64,000 bases of DNA, taken from positions 45,664,379 through 45,728,378 of the forward strand of contig OX459096.1 of the NCBI GenBank assembly GCA_949775045.1, written 5' to 3'. This stretch comes from Metridium senile (Eukaryota > Cnidaria > Anthozoa > Actiniaria > Metridiidae). Positions 1-12,501 of the stretch are shown in pieces. A program made the translations under genes and the position numbers. Position 1 is the stretch's first letter. Every line of letters begins with the position of its first letter. The notes under the pieces are model-generated. The model ran no database searches, was not told the DNA's origin, and was given only the letters and a program-made list of their open reading frames with translations.

Positions 1-3000
1 AATGTTTTCTTCCATAAACTAAAGTATCTAAATGGTTACTGGTTGACCATCGTTGATCGATCATGATCCTCCCAAAAATTACAATTCGACGTGAAATGTG
101 ATGCTACGTTGTTTCTGGGCCATGATGCTTGGATTCGTTTAGTCACAGCGTTTAAGGAACGACGGATAACAACATCCAAATGCCAAAATGATCAGCTTTT
201 GAAATTTAAAAGCTGTCTGATAGTGCTTTGACCTATAGATTTGCCTTTGGTTTAAATCTGTATACGTATAGAGTCATATTGTTGTTCTCGTTTGAATACA
301 CGACGCTTCCTCATCGATGACCCGAGAACTGAAACTATTATAGCCCCGAAATCACAACCTAGTATCTTGTATCAAAAACTCGCTCTACCATTGTTAAAAT
401 TTTGCTTACAAACCTTTTTATGTTTAATTAAGATTTGTTTATATATGTTTGATAAAAGCGTACAAATTTAGCTTTCTATTCGCGCATACTTGGATTTGGG
501 GATGTCACAGCGGTGTTCTTGATTTCGTAACTCAACATTGTTTATCACTGCAAGTAACTAAATGATTATATTTGAGAAAGAGCAATATAAATTTATCACG
601 TTTCTCTAGTTCTAAAGCAAGTATAATGGTTGTGACTTAATATTATTATTTTTTTTGTCACTCATCCGATCCATGTTTATAACTAGATTAATAGTTACAA
701 AGGAGTCTTTGTCTTTTTGACTTATATACACCATTTTAGCCACTGACACGAATCATAATATTTCTCTGTATAGATCACTCAGTGCTTAGTTTGTCTGTTC
801 GCATACAGACAATTCTAAAGACCTTTCTAACTCACGAGCATTTATTAAACGCAAATGAACATCACAAGCATAAAAATATTTTCAGCATAAAAAAATGTTC
901 AGCAAAAAGTAAGATACACCTTAAAAATACGATACACCTTATTATATACTGGCAATTATAATCCCTGATTGGACTGGTTTAGGATGTGATAGTTGTAACT
1001 GATGAGTGTAGTATTTATTTTCACTAGTCAGTCATGTGAACAAACCATTGGACCATTTAAAGTCAAACTAAAATTCATTTGCATACTCCCTTTCTTACAT
1101 GGATGACTGATAACACCCCATTGTTGAATAGCCTTTTATCTTGGTAAGGGTGCATATTCCACGAGGGTGACGCTTAAGATAAGATATATTAAAATAACAT
1201 TCTATACTTCTAGTATCAACAACATTGTATAAATTATATGTGCCCTTTATTATAAAAATCAAGTTTTCATGCTCGTGCTTTGTAAATGATCATGAGTATT
1301 TTCTGTGATATATGTGGAATCTTGCAAGAAAGTTAATTTTTAATAGTTAAAACTGTACAATAAAGACCAAAAACTACAAAATCTAAATGACCCATTCTGA
1401 GTGTTCACTTGAAGGTGTGGCCATAAGTATCAATCAGTCGATACATTCCTCACTTCTCCTAAAGAAATATTGAAATGTTTCCTTTATTATGATAACTAAT
1501 GATAGAATGTGTGAAACAAGTTTTCAATATATGGCAAGTATTGTTTGTAGATAGCTAGGTGTGATGCAGCAAAAGTAGGTATGCAATTAGCATAGTGCAG
1601 GCCGTGGAGTATGATAAACTTTGCATAGCAACCACTTGTACATTCATTATATACAGCTCAGTAAATTATTAGTTAAGAGTGCCAATTCAAAAATGCATCT
1701 TAAAAAAATTATATACTGACTTCTAAATTGTCAAGACACAAAAAGACAAGTAATGAGTTTATATGAAAAATCAAAGTAACAATGATAAATGCACCAAATG
1801 CAAAGCAATAATGTAGTCAGTGTTAGCTTTAATATCAGGCAGTAGGTACCATTTCATTTATTGTTGCTTGAAATGTTTGATGACTCTCAGTCATCCATGT
1901 TACTATAGTGAACTGTAACAAATTATGTTGTGAGATACTTCTTAATACCCAAGCATGGTCATTACATAACAACGTGTTGTAATTAAGTCATGCAGATCAC
2001 ATTCCCTCCTTGTAGCCAGATAAGATTGATGCTAATTAAATAGGTTCCATTAACAAGTAGATTGTCTAGCATGAGCCATTAGCATAAGGTGTATCATTAG
2101 GCCCAGGGGAAGGTGGGTTTCATGGGTAACTATGGGGTAAAAGTATCAGGTATGCTCATTGGGAAATTTCAAAGACACCACTAGAAGATAACGGAAGTTC
2201 TTTAAAAAGGGCTTGGCAAGGAATAATTTTAGCCACTAAGAGATACCGCACAAAACCATAACATCAAAAAAGCATGGAAAGTGACTGGATTTTCCTTTTT
2301 CGATACACTAAAAGATACCATTAAATGTCAATATTATTCTGAATTTGAATTTAAATACCCTTGAAGATACCAAATCGCTTAATTTTTACCTATAAGAGAT
2401 GTGATGAGAATACTGATACCAGAAACTCATATGGGGATTGAAATGTACAACCACCAATGATTCATTTCTTTTGATCTATGCTCCAGAATATTCAAATTTT
2501 TTGGTTGAATTTTTTCCCATAGTTATTCAACTCTTCTTGCTTTAGATTACTCAAAATGGCATTAAGGAATATAATACCATGCAAGCCTCACGATCCTCCT
2601 TATATTTGGTGTGCTATCTCCTTTGAATGCCAACAAATTTAGCAAGAATTTTGAAGCAGCCATGCATCTTGATTTGAGCTTCAAATGCCAAATATGGTAT
2701 CAAAACTCCTTATTTACATGTCTGAATATTATGGGGCATAAGTTTTAGTGTTGTACGTTTCAATCCCCTTATGAGTTTCTGCCAATACTTTCACATTAGG
2801 GTCCCACTCCCCTACAGGCATTAGACTTTCTTGAGAACACACTTTAATATCCTTTATAAATCCATTTTGTATTTTTACAAGACCAACTCTAGTATAACAT
2901 TTATCATGGTTTCTTGGTAATTATAAAGAGGCTGACCATCTTTAGGTACCCTGTATCTGAAATTAATGTTTTTGTAAGAACTTAATTGAACATGCCTTTG

Positions 3001-5140
3001 GAATGTTACTATAATTATCTTAATTTTTATTCTTTACTAAGAAGAGTGTGAATAGCTAACAAGTTATTCCTTACTCTGATTCTGTCTAATATCAAACTAA
3101 AATAGCTCTTATTCACTAAGCAACCTTGCAGCTAGTGAAGAGTGGAGAATATAATTGCCATACTTAAAGCCATTTTCCACTCTTTATAGTGTAAGCACTT
3201 AAGTTACTCAGTCAATATTTGACAACTCAAAGACATCAGTTTACATTAGACAGCAAGTACTCAGTGAATCACATGCTTGATTTTCAATGTCTTATTCCAA
3301 TAGAAGAATACTTAAATTCCTATTGTGCCTCAGTAACCACCCATATAAAATGCCAAAGTCTTTCATGTTTTTTTTTATCATACATACAGTTCACATTGTA
3401 CATATTTGTAATCATTTATTTGCATCAATAATACTTGCCTAGTATGAAAGCACTAATTTAACACTACTAAATATAAATGCTTTGAGCAATAAGTGGTGAG
3501 GTTTGGCTACCTAAACCAATAGACTCAGTGCTCTTACTTGAATTTTCAATTTACTTTTGCCCTTAATTATTTTTTATTTGATATTTAAATTTTCACAGGA
3601 AACCACAAAAACTGCAAACCTGATCAATCCAATAACTTTTGATCAAATAAAATAGTATTAACTAAAGGATAGCAACCTGAAATTACAAATTTAAATGAAT
3701 TGATTTGGCCTATGCTATAAGACCATGCTTATTGGAATGATTAACAACTATTCTTTTTTCTTGGCCTGTTTTTATAGCTGATAGCATTTTTGAAAAACAT
3801 CAAATTCTATGTAAATTCCATGTACAAAATTGTAACACTTAAGAGCACATGCATACTGACTTTGTACAGATACAAACAGCAGTTATCATGGTCATATTTT
3901 TCACTTACTGATTTGTTTGTCTAAGACACAAGATCTGTTTAATAAACAAAATTATAATATAGCTTAAAAATTCTTGAATTCTGATTGGTTGGGGTGTGGT
4001 CCATCCAAAGACACATTAGACTGTTTCTATGACAACAATTATTCCAATATTATTTAAATTGTATTTTTGCTAAACTCGGGAATTCAATAAAAAGTTTGAA
4101 GTATTTTTGTCTTCTCACACTTGCAATATGTTTAATCTGGCTTTGCTTATGTATAATTTGTTTTCAATCATTCAATAATTTGTGAATGTGAGGTTCAATC
4201 ATTCTCTTACTCAGACCCTTCTCAGCTTCACTGCTCAAATTCTCTGGTTGGACACAAACCGGAAGACCCAAAATCTGGGTCGTAAGATATGCGCATGCTC
4301 AATATTTTCTAACTTCTGGTAACAAAATGGTGAATTTGCGTTAACCAAACTAAACGTAAAATTCGATCCTAAAGAAAAACAAATTGGGGTTATGCTTATA
4401 GTTATGTCAAGTGTTCGAACAAGTAAATAAATTGGAGAGTTTGTTATCTGCTTTTAATCTTTCGGTTCTCAGACATTCCAACGGACCCAACGGTTATTTT
4501 GTCTGCTGTTAATTACTCGCCAGCCAGTATTTTGCAACTAATGTCTCAGCTCTCAGAACTAACTAGACTGAGATTAACGACCATTTACCAACTGATGGAT
4601 AGCAAATTTCCAAAATTATCATTATTAATTTTTCCTGAATCAGTAAATCTAGCTTGAAAACATGTAAATGCGATCAACGGTACATTCGGGAACCCAGGGG
4701 TAATCTTCTGTCGTTCGTTTCTCGCTCCCAAAATAAATACCCCTGGGAATGTAGTCTGTTGGAGCATGTTCCGGAAGTCAAAATTCAGCTCTTTCCTGAT
4801 TGGTCGACCTAACCCTCACCCCACCCTTTGTCTGCCCCTGAAACAACTGATTATTATTGCAAATTCTGACCCACACCCTAGTAGAGACTGATAATACTCC
4901 AGTTTCACTTTATCGAGCACTGCTGTACTATCTGACAAAATGCACTTTTGCACAGGGAGGTTAACAAACTCCAATCATGATAAATGTTACTATGAAGCAA
5001 GGCTTATGTATTTAATCCTTTTTCTTGCATAGCCCAGGAGGACACAAAGGGAAACCAAGTCCCATACGAGGTGTCATAAATATATATTATTTTATATAAA
5101 TATTAAAGTGTACTTATATATCATTTGTTGTTTGTTTTAG
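1..5140. other. Region without a recognised gene
   Basis: AT-rich sequence on both strands with only short, unconvincing ORFs. The missing first exon of PPCS, roughly 40 codons ending just before Ser-Gly-Gly-Thr, could lie here, but I found no open stretch with a suitable donor. One arm of a repeat family lies at about 4684-4835. Otherwise I see nothing I can support. Confidence 0.5.
4684..4835 (+). repeat. Single arm of an inverted-repeat transposon family
   Basis: This stretch, starting GGGAACCCAGGGGTA and ending near TTGGTCGACCT, is nearly the same as the left arm of the full palindromic element at 49029-49321. Here only one arm is present and the sequence then runs into unrelated DNA, so it is a truncated copy. 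Confidence 0.7.
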
Positions 5141-8100
5141 TCTGGTGGCACTGCTGTTCCTTTAGAGAGTAACACAGTCAGGTTTATTGATAATTTTAGT
5201 AGTGGCACAAGAGGAGCAGCTTCAGCTGAGTATCCTTGAATATTCATTCTGTAACCACATATTTGATATGCTCTTACATACATTTTTCTCCCTAGCCATA
5301 ACCAATTTATGAAATATTGAATATAACAATAGAAAATAGTCTCCTCTGCATATGTGTGATGAGGATAACACCTGTAGGGAGACTATATAGAAAAAAAAAT
5401 CATAAACATGTCATAAACATTTATATCTAACTAACAGCCATCCCATTGAGGGCCGGTGTATGTTTAATGATTCATGATTATTATTAATTATTATATAATC
5501 TAGTCGTTGTGGTTATATTCACTTAACTTTAGGCGAGAGTTAGATGGTTTCAATGGGTTTATATGTAAATTGTTTGTTTGTTTCTTAACCAATTTTGTCA
5601 GACAGTTTCTCCAACAAGGATATGCTGTTATATTTCTGTTTAGACAGCATTCTTTGCAGCCATTTTCTAGACATATTTCTCCTGATAGTTTTCTGGACAT
5701 CTTGGAGTTCAAAGGGGACAGCGAAGGATCACTTCATATAGAAGGTACAACATCTTTGGTCTTTTCAGCAAACTATCACATTGTATATTAAATGCAATAC
5801 ATATATTGAAAGTGATTCACATTCAAATATTTTTATTAATTAGCTTGCTATTTCAAACTATATGTATCATTGAAAAATTGATATTGACAAATGCAATTTT
5901 TAACGTTTGCTTAAAATAACGTGTACTACCGGTATATGGAATTGAATTTCTTGTACTAGCTCTGTTTAAAGAAACAATTTTATTATTGGACTTGCCTGCA
6001 TTTTGCTAGATTTTCTACTAGACTACTTGTAAGAAATATATATTCAAAGATGAATTAATTTGAGATAATTATAATTTATTTTTGTGTCCTTTGCTTTTCA
6101 TATAGTTGATGAGTCAAGAGCACCAAATTTACGAGATGTTTTGAAAAAATACCATGAGGTCAGTTATGATATCAGCTGTAATAAAAAAAGATATCTCAAA
6201 TAGGTGGACAATAGATGATAAGTGACGTATGTTGTTATGCTTTTGCCAACCAACCATTGTTATTAGAACAAAGAAAATTAAAAAATATATTGTGAAAAAT
6301 GGTTGGCAAATAAGCATCACAATACCAACACTTGTAAACACTATGCTCACCTATTGAATAAAATTTGTAAAATAGCTGATTCTATTGCCTATTGTTTATA
6401 TCAAACACTGAAGCAGCCTGTACTAGGTTACTATGGCTAGTTTCCAATATCTCCAATTGATTGAGGGACTGAATACTAGCTGTTATTTACTTTCTATGGA
6501 TGTGTGCCTTCAGTTGGTACCATTAATCTGAAAATGGCCTGAGCTAAAAACCCAAACCAAAATGTTTCCTAAAGCTCAAGCAAAACTGTTTGTAAAAAAA
6601 GATTTCACTGTGTGCATAATAACATGTCCAGCCAGACGAAAGTCTTGACTGGTTAATTGTGTGTCAGGAAAGTGAACAAACTGTTCAGCCCCACAAGTGG
6701 ACATGTAGCCTATTACATAATTCCTAAGCAAGACTTTTGTCAGTCTGGACACATAATTATGGTTAAATTTGACATGGCAGATAAACCTTATAGGGGACTT
6801 TGTGTCCTATTGTTTTATTCTGTAAATTAAATAAAAAAAATAGACTTTTATGTCTTTATCATGGCTAGCTTTTACCACCAGAAAGAAAGTGACTTTAATT
6901 ATTTAGTATCTAAATTGAATTTTTTCTGGCAGGTTCAAGTGTTAGGAACACTGCTATTGGTTGAGTTTAACACTCTATCTGACTATCTGTTTCTACTGCG
7001 TACCATGGCTGAAGCACTAGGCAGCATGGGACCACAAATCATGTTTTATCTTGCTGCTGCTGTAGCTGATTTTTACATCCCTGAAGAAAACATGGTGGGT
7101 AGTTTGATGTGTAGTTTTGCGACAGTTCCTATACATGTAAAGCGTTGTTGAACATGAGGATATTGACGCTATATAAAATACAATTATTATTATTATTATT
7201 AAATAGAATTATTGAAACACTTTCATTGTTTTCTTACATTTTATAATGTTTACCTTCAGCTTTACTTGTTTGCGTTGGTATTTAACCCCCTCCCCTTCCC
7301 TTTCTTGCATTATATACTAAGATAAGAAGTATACTTTTTGAATTGTATTGTGATTTTACTTATAATAATTATTAATTCACCAGTGTGAGCACAAAATCCA
7401 ATCAGAAAGTGGCCCCCTCCAACTGGTTATGCAACAAGTACCAAAAATGCTGTCTCCTTTAGTCAAAGAATGGGCTGAAAATGCTTTTGTAGTCTCATTC
7501 AAGGTAAGAATATAATGCTTGAAACTCATTTTTTATGAAGTATCTTTTGGTATAATGAGTAATTTTGAGCTGGAAAGTGAATAATTATGACATTCATCTA
7601 TATTTCAACTAGACGCCATCTGGGCGATCACTCGGTCTTCAAATTAGACATGTCATTGTTGCTAGGAACGCCTCATGGGACCTGACCCTCCAATTTGAGG
7701 ACTAAGACAGCGACGAAAAAAAAGAACAGTTGCATTTTTAGACTTGAGCTTTTCTGTACACGAAAGCCTGAGTAATAATGAATGTTTTATTGGTTCCAAT
7801 TTGTTGCTAGCGTAACATTACTGGGGTTGTCTGGGGTGCAATTTCTTATCTCTGATATCTGCCTCCTGCAGTTATCAGAGATAAATAATACAGTTGACTC
7901 TCTCTAAATGACCACTCCCATAAGCGACCACTATTTCAATTTCCAGTAGACTCCTGACTTTTGGAAAAACACTACCTAAAACGTTTTTAGAGATACTGTG
8001 GGGGAACAAATATGCCAAACAAAGAGTTTAGATGCAGTTATTTTGAAACTTGTTGATAATTTTTGACACATGTCCGATGTATTACAAATTACACTGGTTT

Positions 8101-10444
8101 GGGCTTCATGTGATAGGGTTCTCGTGGTTGGGCTTCCTGTGTTAAGGTTCTTGCAAGCGACCATCTCCCATAAGTGGCCACTTTCTTCTGGTCAGAAGGT
8201 GGTCACTTACAAGAGAGTCAACTGTATCTCCAACTCTAACCAATGCACCACTGCCAGAAATAGATGATTTGTTGCCATTCTAAACTTACAACAGTTTGGT
8301 AATAACCATGTTTTTGGTATTTTCAGCTTGAAACAGATGTAAATATCATATCAAAGAAAGCAAGAGAAGCGCTTATCAAATATAATCATCAAGTAAGTGA
8401 TAATTGAGTGACAAAGGTGTTGTTGTTTTATATCAAAAAGGAAAAAAACAAAAAACAACATTGCATTGTAAATTAGGCCACAACAATCAATGTCTTATTT
8501 GAAATAGTAGTGTAAAATAAGACATGGACTTAGGTCAAGGCTTTTAATATAAATTGTGATTATATATATATGTTAATTACTCTCAATCCATTTGATCAAT
8601 TTATAAAAGCATTTACATGTACATTGGATTAGGATTTTATCCATGTGATAATGATATCCACTGTCTGTTTGACTGGGCACAGTATGACATGCAGAGTACT
8701 GAAAGATACAAAAGGTCGTGGGTTACACTCCCATCTGAGACTCAATTGAGTTTGGTCATTTATATAGATATTAGCATTTATTATTTAAATTTTGATTCGT
8801 TTCTAATCGGTCGAAATCCGTTGGGATCCATTCTTTGTGCACGTCTATGAGCCAGTATTAATGAATCGATGACGTCAGACGTTCAATAATTAAGGTAGTT
8901 TCGGATTCTTGGATTTCTACAATGATTTTTTTTTTATAAATCCTGTCATTTATAGATCATTGTTAGGCATGTCAAAAAACGTGAAACAATATTGGGGTCA
9001 CCGTATTGGTTATAGAGTTATAAGATATAGGTATTTGCAATAATTTGCCGTGATTTTGTTCAAAAGTACCTACTCAAAGCAGTCTAGAGAATGCGAACGT
9101 ATTCTTCTAGGAAAAGCATAAGATTATATCAAACGATAGATCTAAGGTCTATCTAACATTTCCTGTCATAAAAATCATTGAATCATTTCCAAATATGGGT
9201 ATAAGTGAACCCGAGTAGTACAATTCTACGCCAATTACGCACCCCTACATGTGTATAGACTTGTAGCATTTGTAAAATTTCGGAAAATCAAATCAAATCA
9301 ATGAATCAGTATTTTATTTTTTATTCTAAATCGTAAGAATAGTAAATGCAGTCTTGAATAAAAAGAAAAAAATTGGGGGTCACCGCACTAGTAGACGAGC
9401 TATAAGTGACTGAATCCATTGCTTTGTCAAAAACACGTTAACTGTCCGCGCGGGACTGGGTTCTAGTACTTTAAACATCTGCTTGAAACTTGTCAAATTG
9501 TGCTTGTCATCTCAAGAAACCCTAAGACCTATTTTGTATTAGTTTTACGACTAAAGACGTCAAAATTATATTTTTTATCTGTTCATTTTTACAAAGTTAT
9601 AAATTTGTTGTTTTGAGACAAAACAGCGACCATGCATGTCAGGTAGTGAACATCTGAGCATGTTTCGAAAAATGTCCCATTTTACCTCCAAAGTTACATG
9701 AAAGAACATAATACTTTCTTAAGTTATAGATAATGATTCAAATTAAGATGATATTTAGTAAATTCCAAAAAAACCCGCAAATAAATGATGAAAAACGAGA
9801 TGCGCGATATGGATGCGCAGTAGCAAGAGTCCGGAACTACCTTAAATACAAATATAAAAAATATATATACTGATTGAATGCGACGGGCAGATTTGAAAAC
9901 AAAAATAACCACTTCATAAAGTAATTTTTGTCACATTTTTCCATATTTATAAATTCTGAAAGTATTTGAATGAAATCTGCCTTTCACTTAGCTGTTATAT
10001 ATGTCAAAGCACAAGTTAGACGTACCTGGAAAGAAACATCACTGAGAGAAAATGAACTAAAAAAGAAAAAGACATTCGGGACATTTCTAGTGACCCTAAT
10101 AGTAATGTTTTGCGTGATAAATGCGTGGGCATGTACATTATGATATCAAGTAATAACAAACCATTAATTATCAAAAATAACACAGTCTGGCGCGAACATT
10201 TAGCGGCATTTTTGGCTACCATAAATTATCATAATGTTCTATTAATTAGGTTGTGGTGTCAAATATCCTTCAAACGAGGAAAAAAACTGTGGTCATTGTC
10301 ACTCCGACCCAAGAAATGGCAGTATGGATGTCCGATGAACAACTTGAACAAGGAAAAGAAATTGAAGCTAAAATCGTTACAGAACTGATCAAGATGCACC
10401 AGACGTTCATTACAGGGTCATCTTTACAAGGTATTGGCAAATAG
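5141..10444 (+). CDS. PPCS: Phosphopantothenate--cysteine ligase (phosphopantothenoylcysteine synthetase), 5' end missing
   Basis: PPCS joins 4'-phosphopantothenate to cysteine, the second step of coenzyme A synthesis; it acts in the cytosol as a dimer. Exons: 5141-5229, 5602-5744, 6106-6158, 6933-7094, 7384-7503, 8327-8392, 10250-10444. Phases agree at every junction and the join gives 275 residues plus a stop. Family landmarks in order are [21 protein letters not shown] (nucleotide-binding loop), [44 protein letters not shown] and the C-terminal EEK-like stretch [11 protein letters not shown]. Human PPCS is 311 residues, so about 40 N-terminal residues on at least one upstream exon are absent; I did not find that exon between 1 and 5140. 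Intron 6 is about 1.9 kb; the intron between 7503 and 8327 holds a TA-flanked TIR element. Identity is firm from remembered family sequence; exon edges are by hand. Confidence 0.93.
7148..7200 (+). repeat. Possible 3' tail of a SINE or LINE with (ATT)n end
   Basis: The end reads as GACGCTATATAAAATACAATT followed by ATT repeats. A similar tail, GGCGCTAAAGAAATACATTATT, occurs near 52536. This kind of 3' end followed by ATT repeats is typical of SINE and L2/CR1-like tails. No body of the element was recognised. Confidence 0.4.
7891..8224. mobile_element. TIR element, pogo/Tigger-like MITE, 334 bp
   Basis: The ends are inverted: CAGTTGACTCTC at the left and GAGAGTCAACTG at the right. Both are followed inward by related GACCAC/GTGGTC sequence, and TA flanks each side (7889-7890 and 8225-8226) as a target-site duplication. 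The terminus resembles pogo/Tigger-type Tc1-mariner ends. The interior has no transposase, so it is non-autonomous. It lies in a PPCS intron. Confidence 0.75.
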
Positions 10445-10694
10445 AATCCAATTTAATCGTTAAAGTGGATATAGAACTGTGATAGAAACGCATTGGCCTA
10501 TTGTAAATTGATGATTAAAAATTTTGTTTTTACATCCCGATTTTTCTAAAACAAAAAAGAAATAAAAAAAGAACATAATTGAAGAAAATGACAGACCACC
10601 TTAAATAATGGCAACCCACATACGAAATGCTAGCAACAAACAGAAAATATCAAAACACCGTCATTTTATCAATTTAGCTTAGGTAATTGTACTA

Positions 10695-10836
10695 GATTGG
10701 TTTTCATTAACCCGTGAAACCATATGTATTAGGTTAAAGTGTAATAGTCAAATAACAACGAAAGAACACAATGGAATTAGAGTGTATTAAAGAGTGATAC
10801 ACTAAATAGTGTTTCACGGGTTTATGAAAACTACTT
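10695..10836. mobile_element. Short TIR element (CCCGTGAAAC family)
   Basis: The left end carries TTTTCATTAACCCGTGAAAC and the right end the inverse, GTTTCACGGGTTTATGAAAA. It is about 140 bp and non-coding. It belongs to the same family as 10859-11087 and 11459-11742, so three members lie within about 1 kb. Confidence 0.7.
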
Positions 10837-10858
10837 TATGATAAATATAATAGTAATA

Positions 10859-11087
10859 GAGTGGTTTTCATTAACCCGTGAAACACACTTTAGCGTAATA
10901 TGCTTTATTACACTTTATTACACTTTAACTTAGCCTGCGTGGCGGCTCTTGGAGCCGCCACGCAGGCTAACTTTAACTTTAACTTTGTGTTTTATAATCA
11001 TTTGTTCAATAGCACTAGTTACACATTAATACACTTTATTACTCTTTCCCTATTACACTTTGTTTCACGGGTTAATGAAAACCACTC
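10859..11087. mobile_element. TIR element (CCCGTGAAAC family) with inner hairpin
   Basis: The termini GAGTGGTTTTCATTAACCCG and its inverse are almost perfect, and TA flanks both ends. An inner hairpin, TAGCCTGCGTGGCGGCTC against its complement with a short loop (around 10932-10969), looks like a second element inserted in the first. There is no coding capacity. Confidence 0.8.
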
Positions 11088-11458
11088 TAGTATAATAGAT
11101 ATATACAAGTAGAACTTTTTTATCGCCAGTTTTTATAAATAAAGTTTTGTAATTGTACCAATATACTGTAGTAGTGAGTGTTGTTCTGACCAGTAAAACG
11201 GGCACTATGGAAGAGGCAGGGGTGGTGACGACAGTTTGCTAACATACGTCGGTGGTCGAAAGAGAGAGCGAAAATACTATATTCATGAAATTAAATTACT
11301 ATTGTGTAACAGTTCTTATGTAGTTACTATTAGAGTTGTTTGAATAAAACCCTAAAACAAAGAGTGATAGCTAAATAACAACAAGTCATATACTAAAGTG
11401 TGTTTCACGTGTACAGGTTAAAAACAACTCGAGTCACTAAATAGAACGTTTTCGTATA

Positions 11459-11742
11459 GAGTGAAAGCATTTGACCCGTGAAATAGATATTAGACTACTA
11501 ACACTTTAGCAGTCTCAAATTCCATTGTTTTCTTTTGTGTCTATTTGACTATTACACCTTGACTATTTAAATGGAAACTAGCGAGTAAACTAGTATAGGC
11601 TGCGTCGGTGTTTGATATAAGTGATAGGTAATATAATGGAATTTGTAAAAGTTAAGTCAACACTTTTTACGGTGTTACAAATTTCATTATATTACCTACC
11701 TTGACTATTTAATTTTGTCTCACGGGTTAAATGTCTTCACTC
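11459..11742. mobile_element. TIR element (CCCGTGAAAC family) hosting a second repeat
   Basis: Termini GAGTGAAAGCATTTGACCCG and the inverse GGGTTAAATGTCTTCACTC are flanked by TA on both sides. Inside, at about 11571-11697, sits a collapsed copy of the palindromic repeat found at 28365 and 53762, including its flank TAGGCTGCGTCGGTG in inverse orientation. That copy has lost the central part that holds the hammerhead-like motif elsewhere. Confidence 0.7.
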
Positions 11743-12122
11743 TAACCCACTTTAACATGCAAATAAACGTATTTGTAAAATGCTAATAAGGTGTGTGTGT
11801 GCAGCAAAATGCTTCAGTGAGTCGCTCACACGAGAAACAACGAAACCATTTATAGATTTACTCCACTTTTATCAATAATTTTCACGGTTATTTGTGGCTC
11901 AAGGGAAAAAAATCAAAACAAATAGTTACACGCACACCTCATTAGCATGTTATTTTATTGTAACTATTACGCAGTAATTATTTTGTTTCGTGGTTGAAGT
12001 GTTTTCGCTCTACTGTTAGTGTAGATTATGCTGAATAGGTATGACTGGTTGTGTATTCTGTCGCGTATTAATACGGGCATCGATCTCGGGATTACAACAG
12101 TTTGTTGTATCTATAAGACTTA

Positions 12123-12327
12123 CAGCGCGACGTGCAAAAGTATGACCACTTTTAATATATTCGCATGCTTCTATGCACGGACTTTATGCTGCGAAACGAG
12201 TTTTTACACGCCTTATTCGGTAAAATCAGACAACTTTACATCAAATGTGTCTGTTTAAAGTACAAACTCCCGTGCATAGAACTATGCGAATACATTAAAT
12301 GTGGTCATACTTTTGCGCGTCATGCTG
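12123..12327. mobile_element. TIR element of 205 bp, TA target site
   Basis: The long inverted arms start CAGCGCGACGTGCAAAAGTA and end TACTTTTGCGCGTCATGCTG, with TA on both sides. Arm similarity continues inward (TATTCGCAT...CTATGCACGG). A half copy lies at 22365-22498 inside ZNF830. No protein is encoded; ORFs here are by-products. Confidence 0.8.
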
Positions 12328-12501
12328 TAAGATGTGCGCAGAAGAATAATAGAAATATTTCCCTACTCTTCCTTAACTGCACCACCATATCTGTACACAA
12401 TGATTGACCAGTCAATTAAAACACACGCAGTCGTAGCCGCAGTGTTAACGTGTGGTTGATACTACATGCAGCTGCCCTGATATCTAGTACTTGAATTGCA
12501 G

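Noticed and set aside
5041..5090. CCCAGGAGGACACAAAGGGA stretch as first PPCS exon
   Set aside because: No frame gives a sequence like the PPCS N-terminus and the phase does not fit the 5141 exon.
11203..11232. ATGGAAGAGGCAGGGGTGGT as first POU exon
   Set aside because: A short ORF with no convincing donor; it lies among transposons and nothing links it to exon 12502.
12028..12407. Two overlapping ORFs of 76 and 80 codons
   Set aside because: They are the arms of the TIR element at 12123-12327.
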